Below are positions 15,848 through 24,980 of a stretch of DNA of 47,141 nt, piece after piece. The stretch comes from DAOUCP01 sp034432155 (GTDB lineage: Bacteria > Chloroflexota > Anaerolineae > Epilineales > Epilineaceae). The translations under genes were made by a program, and so were the position numbers. Position 1 is the first letter of the stretch. The number at the start of each line of letters is the position of its first letter. Below the pieces are notes generated by a model. The model was not told the origin of the DNA. It did not search any database and worked only from the letters and a program-made list of their open reading frames with translations. Location: contig DAOUCP010000052.1 of assembly GCA_034432155.1 (NCBI GenBank), positions 1 through 47,141 on the forward strand, written 5' to 3'.

Positions 15848-17006
15848 GCCACCCGCGGCCGTCGCGCCCGCAGAGGCGCCGGCGAGTCCCCCGACGGAGG
15901 CCGACAATGGCGTGCCTTTCAGCGCCCTGGTCCGCCAATTGGCGTCGGCCGATGATACAGTGCGGCGCCAGGTGGCGTTGCTTCTGTCCGGCCTCGGCTA
16001 TCGCGGCGCGGTCCGGCCACTCATTCGGGCCTACGTGCGCGATGGCGATGCGGCGCTCTTGGAGGCGCTGCGACCCTTTGGCGCGCGACTTGTCAGCGAG
16101 GCGGCGCGCGAGGTCCGCGACCTGGCGTTGGGTCCACTGCAGCGCGCGCGGCTGATGGACGTTCTTGGCGCCAGCGCCGATCCGGGCGCCATCGCCGTTG
16201 TGCGGCCGGTGGCACAGGACGACGAGCCACTGGCCCACGTCGCGGCCTGCATTGCTCTGGCTGCCCTGGGCGATGCGGAAGGCGTCCGCCTGCTGGCCGA
16301 GGATCTCATGCGCCAAGATGTGCGCAGCCGAGCCCGGGCGATTCAGGCGCTGGAGCGGATCGGTGGCCAGGAGGCCGAGGCGGTGCTGCGCGACCACGTG
16401 CGCCGCTACCTGGCGGCTGGCGGCGCCATTCCCCGGGGTATCGATGTCACCATGCCGCTGCTCATCGATCCCGATGCCGATGTGGCCCACCTGGTGGCGC
16501 AGCACATCCGTGCCCATCCGCAATCCCTTGAGGTGGTCACGGGACCCGGGGTCGAGGGGATCGCCGAGCGCCACCGCGAGACGCTGGCTTCCGGTCTGCC
16601 CGGCTATCGGTTGCTGTACAGCACTCCCCGCCACTCGCCCGACGAACAGCTGGCCCTACTGCAGCAGGCCCAAGAGCTGGCCGCCGGACAGAACCGGCGC
16701 CGGGTAGTGCTGGTGGGGAGCTTGCCCGCGCCCAGGAGCAGTCAGCTGCCGCCATGCTTGGGGTCGCAGACTGGGCATCGCCTCGATGTGCGCATCGTCC
16801 TCGTTGGTCCCCGCAAGCCGGAATGGGTGCTGGACTGGTGGCGGTATGTCAGCAACGGGCCATGCTCTGCGGTGGAGATGCTGGTGGTCCTGACGGTGCT
16901 TGTCCTCGGCCGGTCCGAACTCACCACCGAGGAGGAGCTTCTCCAGCAGCTGCTCGAGGAGCGTGACCGGGACGCCTTCGCTCGGGCGGTGCTCGCCCAC
17001 CTGTGA
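15810..17006 (+). CDS. HEAT-repeat-like protein
   Basis: A 398-residue protein. The GTG start is decided by AGGAGG at 15795-15800, 9 nt upstream inside the sugar-transferase gene; the long open frame upstream in the same phase is only a shadow of that gene. Residues ~30-190 contain helical pairs of HEAT/PBS type (VRRQVALLLSGLGYRGAVRP, VAACIALAALGDAEGVRLL, SRARAIQALERIGGQEAEAV). The C-terminal part has two strand-like segments (RRVVLVGSLP, DVRIVLVGPRKPEW) and a hydrophobic helix near 360. The overlap with the sugar transferase suggests co-translation and a scaffold role in the glycan pathway; this is inference. Confidence 0.7.
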   Translation: MGLWRRIRRRIAEPPAAVAPAEAPASPPTEADNGVPFSALVRQLASADDTVRRQVALLLSGLGYRGAVRPLIRAYVRDGDAALLEALRPFGARLVSEAAREVRDLALGPLQRARLMDVLGASADPGAIAVVRPVAQDDEPLAHVAACIALAALGDAEGVRLLAEDLMRQDVRSRARAIQALERIGGQEAEAVLRDHVRRYLAAGGAIPRGIDVTMPLLIDPDADVAHLVAQHIRAHPQSLEVVTGPGVEGIAERHRETLASGLPGYRLLYSTPRHSPDEQLALLQQAQELAAGQNRRRVVLVGSLPAPRSSQLPPCLGSQTGHRLDVRIVLVGPRKPEWVLDWWRYVSNGPCSAVEMLVVLTVLVLGRSELTTEEELLQQLLEERDRDAFARAVLAHL

Positions 17007-17018
17007 GCGAAGGTTTTG

Positions 17019-17047
17019 TTGGCGTGGCAGCACGCCGATGCTATGAT
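17019..17047 (+). promoter_or_regulatory. predicted promoter of ferritin gene
   Basis: TTGGCG (17019-17024), a 17-bp spacer, then TATGAT (17042-17047). The ATG is at 17107, giving a 5' UTR of about 53 nt with AAGGAG ahead of the start. No clear Fur-type inverted repeat was seen. Confidence 0.55.
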
Positions 17048-17106
17048 GGAGTGTCAGCGACGAAGCGGTACCCTAGCATCCGAAGCAACAAGGAGCCACA
17101 TCGCCA

Positions 17107-17595
17107 ATGATGATCAGCGATAGATTGGCCAAGGCCATCAGCGACCAAGTGGGGCGCGAGTTCCACGCATCCCATCAATACCTCACCATGGCTGCTTACT
17201 TCGAGCGGGAGAACCTCCCGCAACTTGCTACCTTCTTCTACCGCCAGTCGGAGGAGGAGCGCGAGCACGGTATGAAGCTGGCTCGCTACGTGAGCCAGGC
17301 CGGCGGTCAGGTCGAGATCCCAGCGGTTCCTGCCCCGGCGGCCGGCTTCCCTTCGGTGGAGGCAGCCATACAGACGGCCGTCAACTGGGAACTCGAGGTC
17401 ACCCGGCAGATCCACGATCTCGTTCGCCTGGCCCAGGAGGAGCGCGACTATCTCGCAGACAACTTCCTTCGCTGGTTCGTCGACGAGCAGCTCGAGGAAG
17501 TGACCACCATGGAGACTCTGGCTGCCACGGCGCGGCGGGCCGGTGACAACCTGTTGCTCCTAGAAAACGCCGTGGCGAGGATGATCGCCTCCTAA
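17107..17595 (+). CDS. ftnA: non-haem ferritin
   Basis: A 162-residue protein of usual FtnA length. The di-iron ferroxidase ligands line up with E. coli FtnA: Glu18, Glu51 and His54 (SEEEREHGMKLA), Glu95 (NWELEVT), Gln128 and Glu131 (VDEQLEEV). It should form a 24-subunit iron-storage cage that oxidises Fe(II) and holds it as ferric mineral. It has its own promoter and a 5' UTR with an SD. The FmdB-like gene follows after 25 nt on the same strand, so the two may be co-transcribed. Confidence 0.95.
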   Translation: MMISDRLAKAISDQVGREFHASHQYLTMAAYFERENLPQLATFFYRQSEEEREHGMKLARYVSQAGGQVEIPAVPAPAAGFPSVEAAIQTAVNWELEVTRQIHDLVRLAQEERDYLADNFLRWFVDEQLEEVTTMETLAATARRAGDNLLLLENAVARMIAS

Positions 17596-17620
17596 CGCCT
17601 GCCTGCGGCAAGGTGCCGCC

Positions 17621-18100
17621 ATGCCGATCTACGAGTACCTCTGCCCAAGCTGCAACCGCATCTATAGCTTCCTGGCAGCCAGCGTTCACGTGACGCGGCA
17701 ACCGACCTGTCCGAAGTGCGGGGCGACGAATCTCGAGCGCCAGGTCTCGCGCTTTGCCGTCCTGCGCTCGGCAGCCGACGAGGGCCAGAAATCGACCGGT
17801 GAGACCAAAGGTGAGATGGACCCCCTGGACGATCCGCGGATCGAGCGGGAAATGATGCGCCTCATGAGCGAGGCGGAGCACATCGACGAGAACGATCCAC
17901 GGCAGCTGGGTCGACTGATGCGCCGCATGAGCGAGATCACCGGCGAACCGCTCGAACCGGAGATGGAAGAGGCGATGCGGCGCCTGGAGGCCGGTGAGGA
18001 CCCGGACAAGATCGAAGAAGAGCTGGGCGATCTGTTTGGCGACGGCGCCGAGGGAGCCATGGGCCCACCCTCGTACGACGACGATCTCTACCCCCTGTAG
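17621..18100 (+). CDS. FmdB-family zinc-ribbon protein
   Basis: A 159-residue protein. The N-terminus MPIYEYLCPSC with Cys8, Cys11, Cys30 and Cys33 is the FmdB putative regulatory zinc ribbon. Typical members are about 70-110 residues; this one continues with a long acidic, Met/Glu-rich helical region (about 65-159: EREMMRLMSEAEHIDENDP, RLEAGEDPDKIEEELGD). The molecular function of the family is not established. It lies 25 nt after the ferritin gene. Confidence 0.9.
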   Translation: MPIYEYLCPSCNRIYSFLAASVHVTRQPTCPKCGATNLERQVSRFAVLRSAADEGQKSTGETKGEMDPLDDPRIEREMMRLMSEAEHIDENDPRQLGRLMRRMSEITGEPLEPEMEEAMRRLEAGEDPDKIEEELGDLFGDGAEGAMGPPSYDDDLYPL

Positions 18101-18122
18101 CCGCCCGGGAGGGGACGCTGCC

Positions 18123-18141
18123 GCCGGGCACCATGCCCGGC
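18123..18141. terminator. GC hairpin between convergent genes
   Basis: A perfect 8-bp stem (gccgggca / tgcccggc) with a 3-nt loop, between the FmdB-like gene and the convergent secreted protein. There is no T-tract on either strand, so intrinsic termination is only a possibility. Confidence 0.4.
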
Positions 18142-18172
18142 GTGGCGGAGTTATGTCAGCCTGGCAGGCAGG

Positions 18173-21112
18173 TTACTCGGCGCTCACGTACTGGGGCCAC
18201 TGCTTGATCGTCAGCACCACGCTAGGACCGTAGTAGCGAGTGACGTTGCCCAGGTAGTCGACGACCCGCAGGGTACCTGTCCAGTCTGGCAGCAGGCTGG
18301 CGTTGAAGGTCATCGTCACTTCAAGCGGCGGATAGCCGCGGCGGCCCAAGCGCTCACCGTGATCGGTGAACAGCGCGATACGGTAGTGATTGCCAGGCGA
18401 TACGAAGCGATGCGCCTCGATTCGGACGCTGCCCGTCTGGCTGGCAGTGAGTTGCAGCTCATAGGCCCAGCCGGCGAGCTGTTCCACGGCTGTGCGCAAT
18501 GCCACGATGGCAGGCTTGGGCTGGTGTGGCTCGTCCACCTGGTAGTCAGGCAAGGGATTCGGGGTGCACCGCTGGGCGGCCTCGTAGACCGACTGGGACT
18601 TGAGTAGCCCGAAGGTAAGCCACGACCACGGGCTGTCGCACGCGCCGGTGAGGTAATCCTCCACAGTGAACCACATGGCGATGGGGGCGCCAACCGCTCG
18701 ACTGCGAATGAGGACCTGGCCCGGATAGGCCGCCTGGGTGGTCTCGTCCCGGAGGGTGTACGCATCGGAAGGCATGCTCGGCAGACTCAGCTCGGTGATG
18801 GCCAGGGGCACAGATCGCAGGTCATAGAAGCCAACGCGGTAGAGCTGATTGGTTCGGAACCTGGCAACCTTGCCTAGTAGCTCCTGCTCGAGAGGCGGGG
18901 TGCCATCCCAGTTGTTTCGATAGTCGTTGTACAGGTGCAACCCCATCATGTCGAAGAATGGCCACTGCGCTTCGGAACCATAGTTGTTCTTGAGGTACGT
19001 CAGCACATCCCGGACAAATGTGTAGTGGAAAGGTCCCACCGGTGAGTAGCCGCTCTTGTTGTAGAACCGGTCATGCGCCACTCCGCCGAACAGCACGTGC
19101 GCCGTCGGGTTTGCCTCATGGATGCCCAGGTAAGCTTGCCGCAGCTGCTCGGCATAGGCGTTGGGGTTGTTGCCGAAGCAACCACCGTAGTCATCCTCCC
19201 CACCAGCCCGATCGGGGTTGAAATCCTCCTCGTTGTAGATCTCCCAGTGGACCACGCGCGGTGAGCGTGGAGCATCCTGGACCAGATCACCATCGTATCG
19301 TTCGGCAAGGTCCCTGAGGAATTGTCGATAGCGAGCCAGGGGCACCTTGTTGACCGGCCCGCAGTCGGTGGTCGCAGCCCAGCTCGGGTTGCCTAAGACG
19401 ATCCCGACCACCGTGAAGCCGTTGCCAGCCAGCGCCGAGACCATGCCATCTAGCCACTCCCAGCTGTACGTCGGCGGGCTGCTCTGCACCGGTTCGACCG
19501 ACGACCAGGGCACGATGAAGCGCACCCACTGGACATTGTGCTCGGTCATGTGATCCAGCACCGGCTCGACGACGTCGCTCGCAAAGGCCTGGGCGCCCAT
19601 CGGGCTCTCGGGGGTCGGCGGCGGCACGAAGGTCGAAAGCGGCGTCGGGCTGAGCGTCGGCGTGCTGGTGGCCGTGCGGGTGGGTGTGCGGGTGCTGGTG
19701 CGGGTGTTCGTTGGCGTGCGCGTCGCCGTCGCCGTGGCGGTGCTCGTCGCAGTACGGCTGGCCGTGGCGGTGGCCGTGCTTGTCCGCGTGCTGGTGGCTG
19801 TCGGGGTCGCGGTGGCCGTAGCGGTTGCTGTGGCGGTTGGCGTGGCGGTCGCGGTCGCGGTGGGCATGGGCGTGAGGGTCACCGTCGCGCTGGCGGTGGC
19901 CGTAGCGGCTTCCGTGGCGCTCGGCGTGGCGGTCGCGGTTGGCACGGGCATGACAGTCACCGTCGCGCTGGCGGTGGCCGCGGGAGTGACGCTCGCCGTG
20001 GGAGTGGCGCTTGCCGTCGGACTGGCGGTGATGGTCAACGTGGCCGTCGGCGCAGCGGTGGCCGCGCCCGTCGGCGGGACGGTGGCTGTCGGGGTTGCGG
20101 TCGCCGTCGCGGTGGCACCTGTCGTGGGCGTCTCAGTGACGATGGCAGTCGTCGTCGGCATATCAGTGGCCGTCGCGCTCGCTGTAGGCGTCTCGGTGGT
20201 GGTGGCACTCGTCGTAGGCGTACCGGTGGCCGTCATGCTCGTCGTCGGCGCCCCGCTGGGAGTGGTGCTCGCCGTGGGAGTGATGCTCGCCGTCGTTGTA
20301 GCCGAAACCGTCGCACTCGCCGGACGCGTCCCGGTGGTGGTAGCGCTCGTCGTCGGTGTGACGCTGGCCGTCGCACTCGGCCACGTCGTGACGCTGGCGG
20401 TGGCCGTAGCACTCGGCGACGCCGTGCCTGATGGTGTCTGGCCGCCGGTCGCCGTGCCGGTAGCGGTCCACGTGGCTGTGGCCGAGCGGCTGGGCGTCGC
20501 CGTAGCCTCCCCCGTCTCCGCCGGAGGGACCGTCCCCGTTGGCGTCCACGTCCCCGTCGGAGCGGACAGGGTCGTCGTCGTGGGTGTCGCGCTTGTCGTA
20601 GCTTCTGAGGTGCCAGAAGGCGTTAGACTCGGCGTCGCGGACGGCGTCCGCGTCGGCGGCAGGAATTCGCTCGTCGGCGTGTGGCTGGGCGTGGTGGTCG
20701 GCCCCGGCGTGCCGGTCAGAGACGAGGTGTCCGTCGGCGTTGTGCTGGCCGAGCCGGATGGCGTGCTGCTTGCCGGCTGTGTGGGCCCTTCCGTCGCCGT
20801 GACCGCGCCGCTCGCTGTCGCGGTGGCACCGGGCGTTGGCGTGTCGAGGCGGAAGCGACACGGCGGGCCCAGGTACCCCTGGCTGGCGACGTGCGCACCG
20901 AACGGCCTGCCTGTCGGCCCTGCGGGTCCCGGGATCGAGTTCCCTGCCGGCGCGTAACTGGCCGGGAAATACAGGCAGACCCCTTCCTCCACCACGCTCG
21001 ACGCGGCGCTCTGCACCTCTCCGCCGCGAAGGACAGCCATCCCGACGAGCACCAATGCTCCGGCCACGAGCCACCGGAGCCTCGGCTCACGAGCCCATCG
21101 CCTCTCGTTCAC
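18173..21112 (-). CDS. secreted glycoside-hydrolase-like protein with ~400-residue Thr/Ala/Ser/Pro linker
   Basis: A 979-residue protein starting at GTG. A hydrophobic segment (about 14-30, WLVAGALVLVGMAVL) acts as signal peptide or anchor. A short folded segment follows to ~90, then about 90-500 is almost only Thr, Ala, Ser, Pro, Val and Gly (TATPTATATATATATPT style). From ~505 there is a clan-A TIM-barrel-like domain: WVRFIVPWSSVEP, VVHWEIYNEEDFNPD (Asn-Glu, acid/base position) and PLAITELSLPSM (Glu, nucleophile position). The last ~110 residues form a beta-rich module. It probably acts on extracellular polysaccharide; substrate unknown. The linker resembles heavily O-glycosylatable spacers. 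On the opposite strand the linker reads as poly-Val/Ala frames, which are artefacts. Confidence 0.8.
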   Translation of the reverse strand: MNERRWAREPRLRWLVAGALVLVGMAVLRGGEVQSAASSVVEEGVCLYFPASYAPAGNSIPGPAGPTGRPFGAHVASQGYLGPPCRFRLDTPTPGATATASGAVTATEGPTQPASSTPSGSASTTPTDTSSLTGTPGPTTTPSHTPTSEFLPPTRTPSATPSLTPSGTSEATTSATPTTTTLSAPTGTWTPTGTVPPAETGEATATPSRSATATWTATGTATGGQTPSGTASPSATATASVTTWPSATASVTPTTSATTTGTRPASATVSATTTASITPTASTTPSGAPTTSMTATGTPTTSATTTETPTASATATDMPTTTAIVTETPTTGATATATATPTATVPPTGAATAAPTATLTITASPTASATPTASVTPAATASATVTVMPVPTATATPSATEAATATASATVTLTPMPTATATATPTATATATATATPTATSTRTSTATATASRTATSTATATATRTPTNTRTSTRTPTRTATSTPTLSPTPLSTFVPPPTPESPMGAQAFASDVVEPVLDHMTEHNVQWVRFIVPWSSVEPVQSSPPTYSWEWLDGMVSALAGNGFTVVGIVLGNPSWAATTDCGPVNKVPLARYRQFLRDLAERYDGDLVQDAPRSPRVVHWEIYNEEDFNPDRAGGEDDYGGCFGNNPNAYAEQLRQAYLGIHEANPTAHVLFGGVAHDRFYNKSGYSPVGPFHYTFVRDVLTYLKNNYGSEAQWPFFDMMGLHLYNDYRNNWDGTPPLEQELLGKVARFRTNQLYRVGFYDLRSVPLAITELSLPSMPSDAYTLRDETTQAAYPGQVLIRSRAVGAPIAMWFTVEDYLTGACDSPWSWLTFGLLKSQSVYEAAQRCTPNPLPDYQVDEPHQPKPAIVALRTAVEQLAGWAYELQLTASQTGSVRIEAHRFVSPGNHYRIALFTDHGERLGRRGYPPLEVTMTFNASLLPDWTGTLRVVDYLGNVTRYYGPSVVLTIKQWPQYVSAE
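19640..20850. repeat. low-complexity coding repeat (Thr/Ala/Ser-rich linker)
   Basis: Irregular 3-, 6- and 12-bp periodicity of the gtcgc/ggtggc type (plus-strand reading) over about 1.2 kb, encoding the linker of the secreted glycosidase-like protein. No unit is well conserved. Confidence 0.75.
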
Positions 21113-21417
21113 ACGTCCGCCTACCTACTTGACGTCCGAGAGCCGCAGCCGTTTCGCAGCACTGTCAACTGCGGGTCGAGGACCCGCTCGACCGCGCCGC
21201 TCGCGAAGCAGCTGCGGCATCTCACCATTGTAGCTGACCGAGCTCGCGGGCCAGCTCATCCTCGCCGAGCAGAAGGTGACGCATGCAGAAGTACGCGAAC
21301 GGCCGCGTCAGTCCTATAGTTGGCCATCAACTCGCCAGGGCGGCAAATCAGCGCGTGCCAGGCAGCTTGGTGAAGTCTTGAGAGGCGTGCGGTTTTCCCG
21401 GTTCGCGGAGCATCAGA
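21113..21417. other. divergent intergenic region, no gene
   Basis: 305 bp between the secreted glycosidase-like gene (minus) and the ABC export operon (plus). It contains a perfect 7-bp hairpin (21171-21187, gcgggtc/gacccgc), a TACAAT-like -10 on the minus strand at 21227-21232 and a TATAGT-like -10 on the plus strand at 21315-21320. Neither has a convincing -35. No open frame is supported. Confidence 0.4.
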
Positions 21418-22143
21418 ATGTTAGATTCGCCACTGATTGTCGTGCAGGACGTCCACAAGAGCTACCTCATGGGCAAAGAGGCGGTGCCTGCTCTGCGCGG
21501 TGTCTCGCTCGAAGTGCATCGCGGCGAGATGGTCTGCCTCATGGGTCCCAGCGGCTCCGGCAAGACAACGCTACTCAACATCGTAGGCGGTCTCGACGAG
21601 CCTGGCCGAGGCCATGTGTTCATCGACGGCGCAGCCATCGTTTCGCTGTCTGAGGAAGCCTTGGCCCGCCTCCGCCTTGAAAAGATCGGTTTCGTCTTCC
21701 AGACCTTCAACTTGCTCAACAACTTCACCGCCGTCGAGAACGTCGAGGTGCCCATGGTACTGCTGGGGCGCTTGGGCAAGGCCGAGCGGCGACGCCGCGC
21801 CCTGCAACTCTTGGAGGCGGTTGGCCTGTCCGACCGCGAGGAGCACTACCCCAGTGAGCTGTCCGGCGGGCAGCAGCAACGGGTTGCCGTCGCCCGGGCG
21901 CTGGCCAACGATCCGATGATTCTGATTGGGGACGAGATGACCGGCGATCTCGACAGCCAGAGTGGGTTTGAGATTATGGCGCTCGTCCGCGAGTTGAATC
22001 GTCGCGAGGGCAAGACGGTGATCTATGTCACCCACGACCCGCGCATGGCCCAGTTCGCCGATTACACCATCCATCTGTTGGACGGCGTGATTGTGACCGC
22101 CGAAGCTGACCCCGTTCGTTCGCTGACCGAGATCGAGTCGTAG
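21418..22143 (+). CDS. MacB/LolD-type ABC transporter ATPase
   Basis: A 241-residue protein with Walker A GPSGSGKTTLLN, Q-loop FVFQTFNLLNNFTAVENVE (typical of the MacB/LolD/FtsE branch), signature ELSGGQQQRVAVARAL, Walker B ILIGDEMTGDLD (the family usually has DEPTGNLD) and H-loop VTHD. A GGAG lies before the ATG. It powers the FtsX-type permease encoded 17 nt downstream; the third gene is the periplasmic/extracytoplasmic adaptor. Such tripartite sets export lipoproteins, peptides or small toxic molecules; the substrate is not predictable. Confidence 0.93.
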   Translation: MLDSPLIVVQDVHKSYLMGKEAVPALRGVSLEVHRGEMVCLMGPSGSGKTTLLNIVGGLDEPGRGHVFIDGAAIVSLSEEALARLRLEKIGFVFQTFNLLNNFTAVENVEVPMVLLGRLGKAERRRRALQLLEAVGLSDREEHYPSELSGGQQQRVAVARALANDPMILIGDEMTGDLDSQSGFEIMALVRELNRREGKTVIYVTHDPRMAQFADYTIHLLDGVIVTAEADPVRSLTEIES

Positions 22144-22160
22144 TCGAGAGCTCAGCGGCA

Positions 22161-24980
22161 ATGACCCTGACTTACGTCCTGCGGTCCATGCGACGACGCA
22201 AGGTCCGCGCCGCGCTGATGGTCCTGGCCCTGATCGTTGGCGTTGGCTCGCTGACCGCTCTCAACGCCACCGTGGACAGCTACCGTCGGCACTATGCTGG
22301 CACGGTGGCCGGCGAGGTGGGCGCCTTTGATCTAGCCATCTCACGGCGTGATACGGAGCCGAACCCGTACTTAGATTACCCGCGCCTGGAGCCGCTGATC
22401 CGGTCGGTGGACGGCGTAGCCGACGTCGCCGGCCGGCTCGAGAGCGTTGTGGTTCTCAAGCATGGCGACAAGAGCGGCGATGTGCTCCTGGTGGCATTGG
22501 ATCCCGAGCGCGATCCTTTCGGCGCCATGGAAGGGATCACCGGCAGCCTGGCGCTCGGGTTGGGTGCCGACCACCTGCCGGGAGCCATAGTCCTGAAGCA
22601 GACGGCCGACACCTTCGGTCTGCAGCCCGGTGACCGGATCGAAGTCCAGTACGCGGCGCCGGTAACCCGCCCGGTCGGTCGGTCCATCGAAGCCGGTGCT
22701 TCCCGTCAGCGCACCACTGCCACCTGGACGGTGCGCGCCATCGCCACCCAGCGGGGAATCACGGGCCAAGCGACCAACGAGGGGCTGATCGTCGGTCTGG
22801 CAGAAGCCCAAGAGCGTTTTGCCCTGGGTAGCACCGTCGAGCGCATCTTGGTGGGTTTCGATCCAGCCATCTACCAAGGCAACGATCCGCAGCGCTCCGC
22901 CTTTCTGGCGCGAGAACGGGCCATGGAGGTGCGGGAGGTGATCGACGCCGTGGAGCCCGGCATCGCCTACACCATGCCACGACCGCGCGCCATCCTGGAG
23001 GGGGCAAGCGCGTTCATCTTCATCCAGTCATTGATCAGCCTGTACGGACTTCTATCGCTGAGCGTGGTCGGCCTTCTCGTCCACACGCTGATTATGACGA
23101 ACGTGCAAGAGCAGACGCGGGACATGGCCGTGCTGCGCATTGTCGGCGCCCCGCAGCGAACCCTGTTCAACCTGGTCATGGCCGAAGTCGCGGTGATCGG
23201 CGCCGCTGGCGTACTCGGCGGCATCCTGGCTGGTCAAGCCGTCAACAACCTGGTGATCGCGCCACTCATCGCCCGACGCTCAGCCGGCTTGGGCGCCAAT
23301 GTGCCACTGGTCTCGGCCTCGGCGGTCCTCTCGGCGGTCCTCACCACGGTTGTCGTGCTGGCGGTCTCAGCTCTGGCGCCAGCCCGCAGAGCCGCCAGGA
23401 CGAAGGTGACCCACGCCATCAATCCAGGGGTGGCGGAAGGACTGGGCCTCGACGACTTGGCGGCAATGCGCGAGGAGCACGTCAACCTCCGTATTCCCGG
23501 CCTGGGGGCGATCGTGCTTGTGTACCCCCTGCTCCTCTTCTTCGCCTTCCCGCTGGCATTCGACTTCGGCGTTCTGTGGATGATGGCGCTTCTCATCTTC
23601 GGCGCGCTGGCAGCCATGATCATTGGCGCGGCGATGGTCTTCTACCTCGTCATCCTGCCCGCCGAGCGGCTCCTCATTTGGCTGATCGAGCGCGCCAGCG
23701 GCCGCGTGGGCTACGTCGTGCGGCGCACTGCCTTGCGCGGCCGCGGGCGGAACACCCTCATCGCCCTGATGATCGTGATGAGCGCCACGCTGCCGACGTT
23801 CCTGTCGACCTCTTTGGCCCTGCAAGCCGCCAATACCGCCACGGACCGCCGACTCACGGGCGGTGCGCCCTTCGTGATCTCGCCACCGCGCCAGCTCGAG
23901 GACGGCCGCGGCCGTCGGGCGGTGCCCTTGGTTGAGCGCGGCTTCGAGCTTGGCTTGCTGCGCGAGCTACTGGCAGAACGGGCTTTCGCTCACGTGGCGG
24001 TGCGGTCGCTCCCATTCCCGACCACCGTCCGGGATGGCCTGGGGTTGCGCGAGTCGCGAGCCCAGGTCATTGGTGCCGAGGGGGACTTGGCTGCCGTCCT
24101 GTACCGCGAGGCGGTGGACTTCGAGGCCGGCGATCCGAGCAGCCTGGCGCGCATCGCCGTCGAGCCGGGGACAGCCATCATTGGGGCCGGTTTGGCAAAC
24201 CACTTCGATCGTGGCGTGGGGGACCGTCTGCTGATCGACGGCGAGGGCCGGGACCACTCCGAAGCGGTTGAGATCATCGCCGTTGCCAAGCGCCTTGGGG
24301 GACTGGGCACGTACAGTGCCAAGCAGACGACGATCTGGTCCGGCCAGAACACGGTGCTGGTGGGGCTCGGGACGTTCCGCCAGATCGTCCAGGATCCGCA
24401 GCTTGGTCCGCCGGATCCCAACGCCCGCCTGGTGCAGGCGGTGCTGGCAGCGCCACCGGCAGGCGTCGACGAACTGCAGCTGAGCTCCGACCTGCGTCTC
24501 CGCTATGCGACGGAGCACGACCTGCTCATCGACAGCACCGCCGAGATTGTGCGCGGCGCCCAGGAAGAAGCGCGCACCGGCCAGCTCTTCCTGATCATCT
24601 TGACGGCCCTCACCTCAGTGCTCGCCGTGTTCGGCGTGTTCGCGGTCATCTACGTGTCGGTGTACGGAAGACGGGCCGAGATTGGCATGCTCAAGGCGGT
24701 GGGCAGCCCGGGACACTATCTGCTGGCCGTGTTCGTGGCCGAGGCAATGGTCATGACCCTCTCGGCCACCCTGACGGGCGTCACCTCGGGCGTCTTGCTG
24801 GCCTATGCGCTTCGCCTGTCGGAAGGCTTCCGGTCGGAGATGCCTACCGTCCTGGCCATCGACCCCGTCGTCATCCTCATCATGCTGGGCATGATGATCC
24901 TGGCCAGTCTGGCCAGCGCAGCCCTGGCCACCCACAGCTATCGCCGACGTCGGGCGGTCGAGATCCTGGGAAGCCTATGA
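22161..24980 (+). CDS. FtsX/MacB-like ABC permease (duplicated FtsX domains)
   Basis: A 939-residue protein. The N-terminal helix (about 12-35) is followed by an extracytoplasmic domain. Three helices near 290-420 form the first FtsX domain (VHTLIMTNVQEQTRDMAVLRIVGAP), and further hydrophobic segments lie near 450-505. A second extracytoplasmic domain (about 540-800) precedes a second FtsX triplet at the C-terminus (VSVYGRRAEIGMLKAVGSPG). This is the full-length two-FtsX layout of the large ABC permeases. Its stop overlaps the ATG of the adaptor gene (ATGA), supporting one operon and coupled translation. Confidence 0.92.
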   Translation: MTLTYVLRSMRRRKVRAALMVLALIVGVGSLTALNATVDSYRRHYAGTVAGEVGAFDLAISRRDTEPNPYLDYPRLEPLIRSVDGVADVAGRLESVVVLKHGDKSGDVLLVALDPERDPFGAMEGITGSLALGLGADHLPGAIVLKQTADTFGLQPGDRIEVQYAAPVTRPVGRSIEAGASRQRTTATWTVRAIATQRGITGQATNEGLIVGLAEAQERFALGSTVERILVGFDPAIYQGNDPQRSAFLARERAMEVREVIDAVEPGIAYTMPRPRAILEGASAFIFIQSLISLYGLLSLSVVGLLVHTLIMTNVQEQTRDMAVLRIVGAPQRTLFNLVMAEVAVIGAAGVLGGILAGQAVNNLVIAPLIARRSAGLGANVPLVSASAVLSAVLTTVVVLAVSALAPARRAARTKVTHAINPGVAEGLGLDDLAAMREEHVNLRIPGLGAIVLVYPLLLFFAFPLAFDFGVLWMMALLIFGALAAMIIGAAMVFYLVILPAERLLIWLIERASGRVGYVVRRTALRGRGRNTLIALMIVMSATLPTFLSTSLALQAANTATDRRLTGGAPFVISPPRQLEDGRGRRAVPLVERGFELGLLRELLAERAFAHVAVRSLPFPTTVRDGLGLRESRAQVIGAEGDLAAVLYREAVDFEAGDPSSLARIAVEPGTAIIGAGLANHFDRGVGDRLLIDGEGRDHSEAVEIIAVAKRLGGLGTYSAKQTTIWSGQNTVLVGLGTFRQIVQDPQLGPPDPNARLVQAVLAAPPAGVDELQLSSDLRLRYATEHDLLIDSTAEIVRGAQEEARTGQLFLIILTALTSVLAVFGVFAVIYVSVYGRRAEIGMLKAVGSPGHYLLAVFVAEAMVMTLSATLTGVTSGVLLAYALRLSEGFRSEMPTVLAIDPVVILIMLGMMILASLASAALATHSYRRRRAVEILGSL

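Noticed and set aside
19538..20957. Long plus-strand frames (poly-Val/Ala and poly-Arg/Gly) opposite the secreted glycosidase gene
   Set aside because: They are the antisense reading of the Thr/Ala/Ser linker; periodic low-complexity DNA keeps all frames open. No RBS or domain was found.
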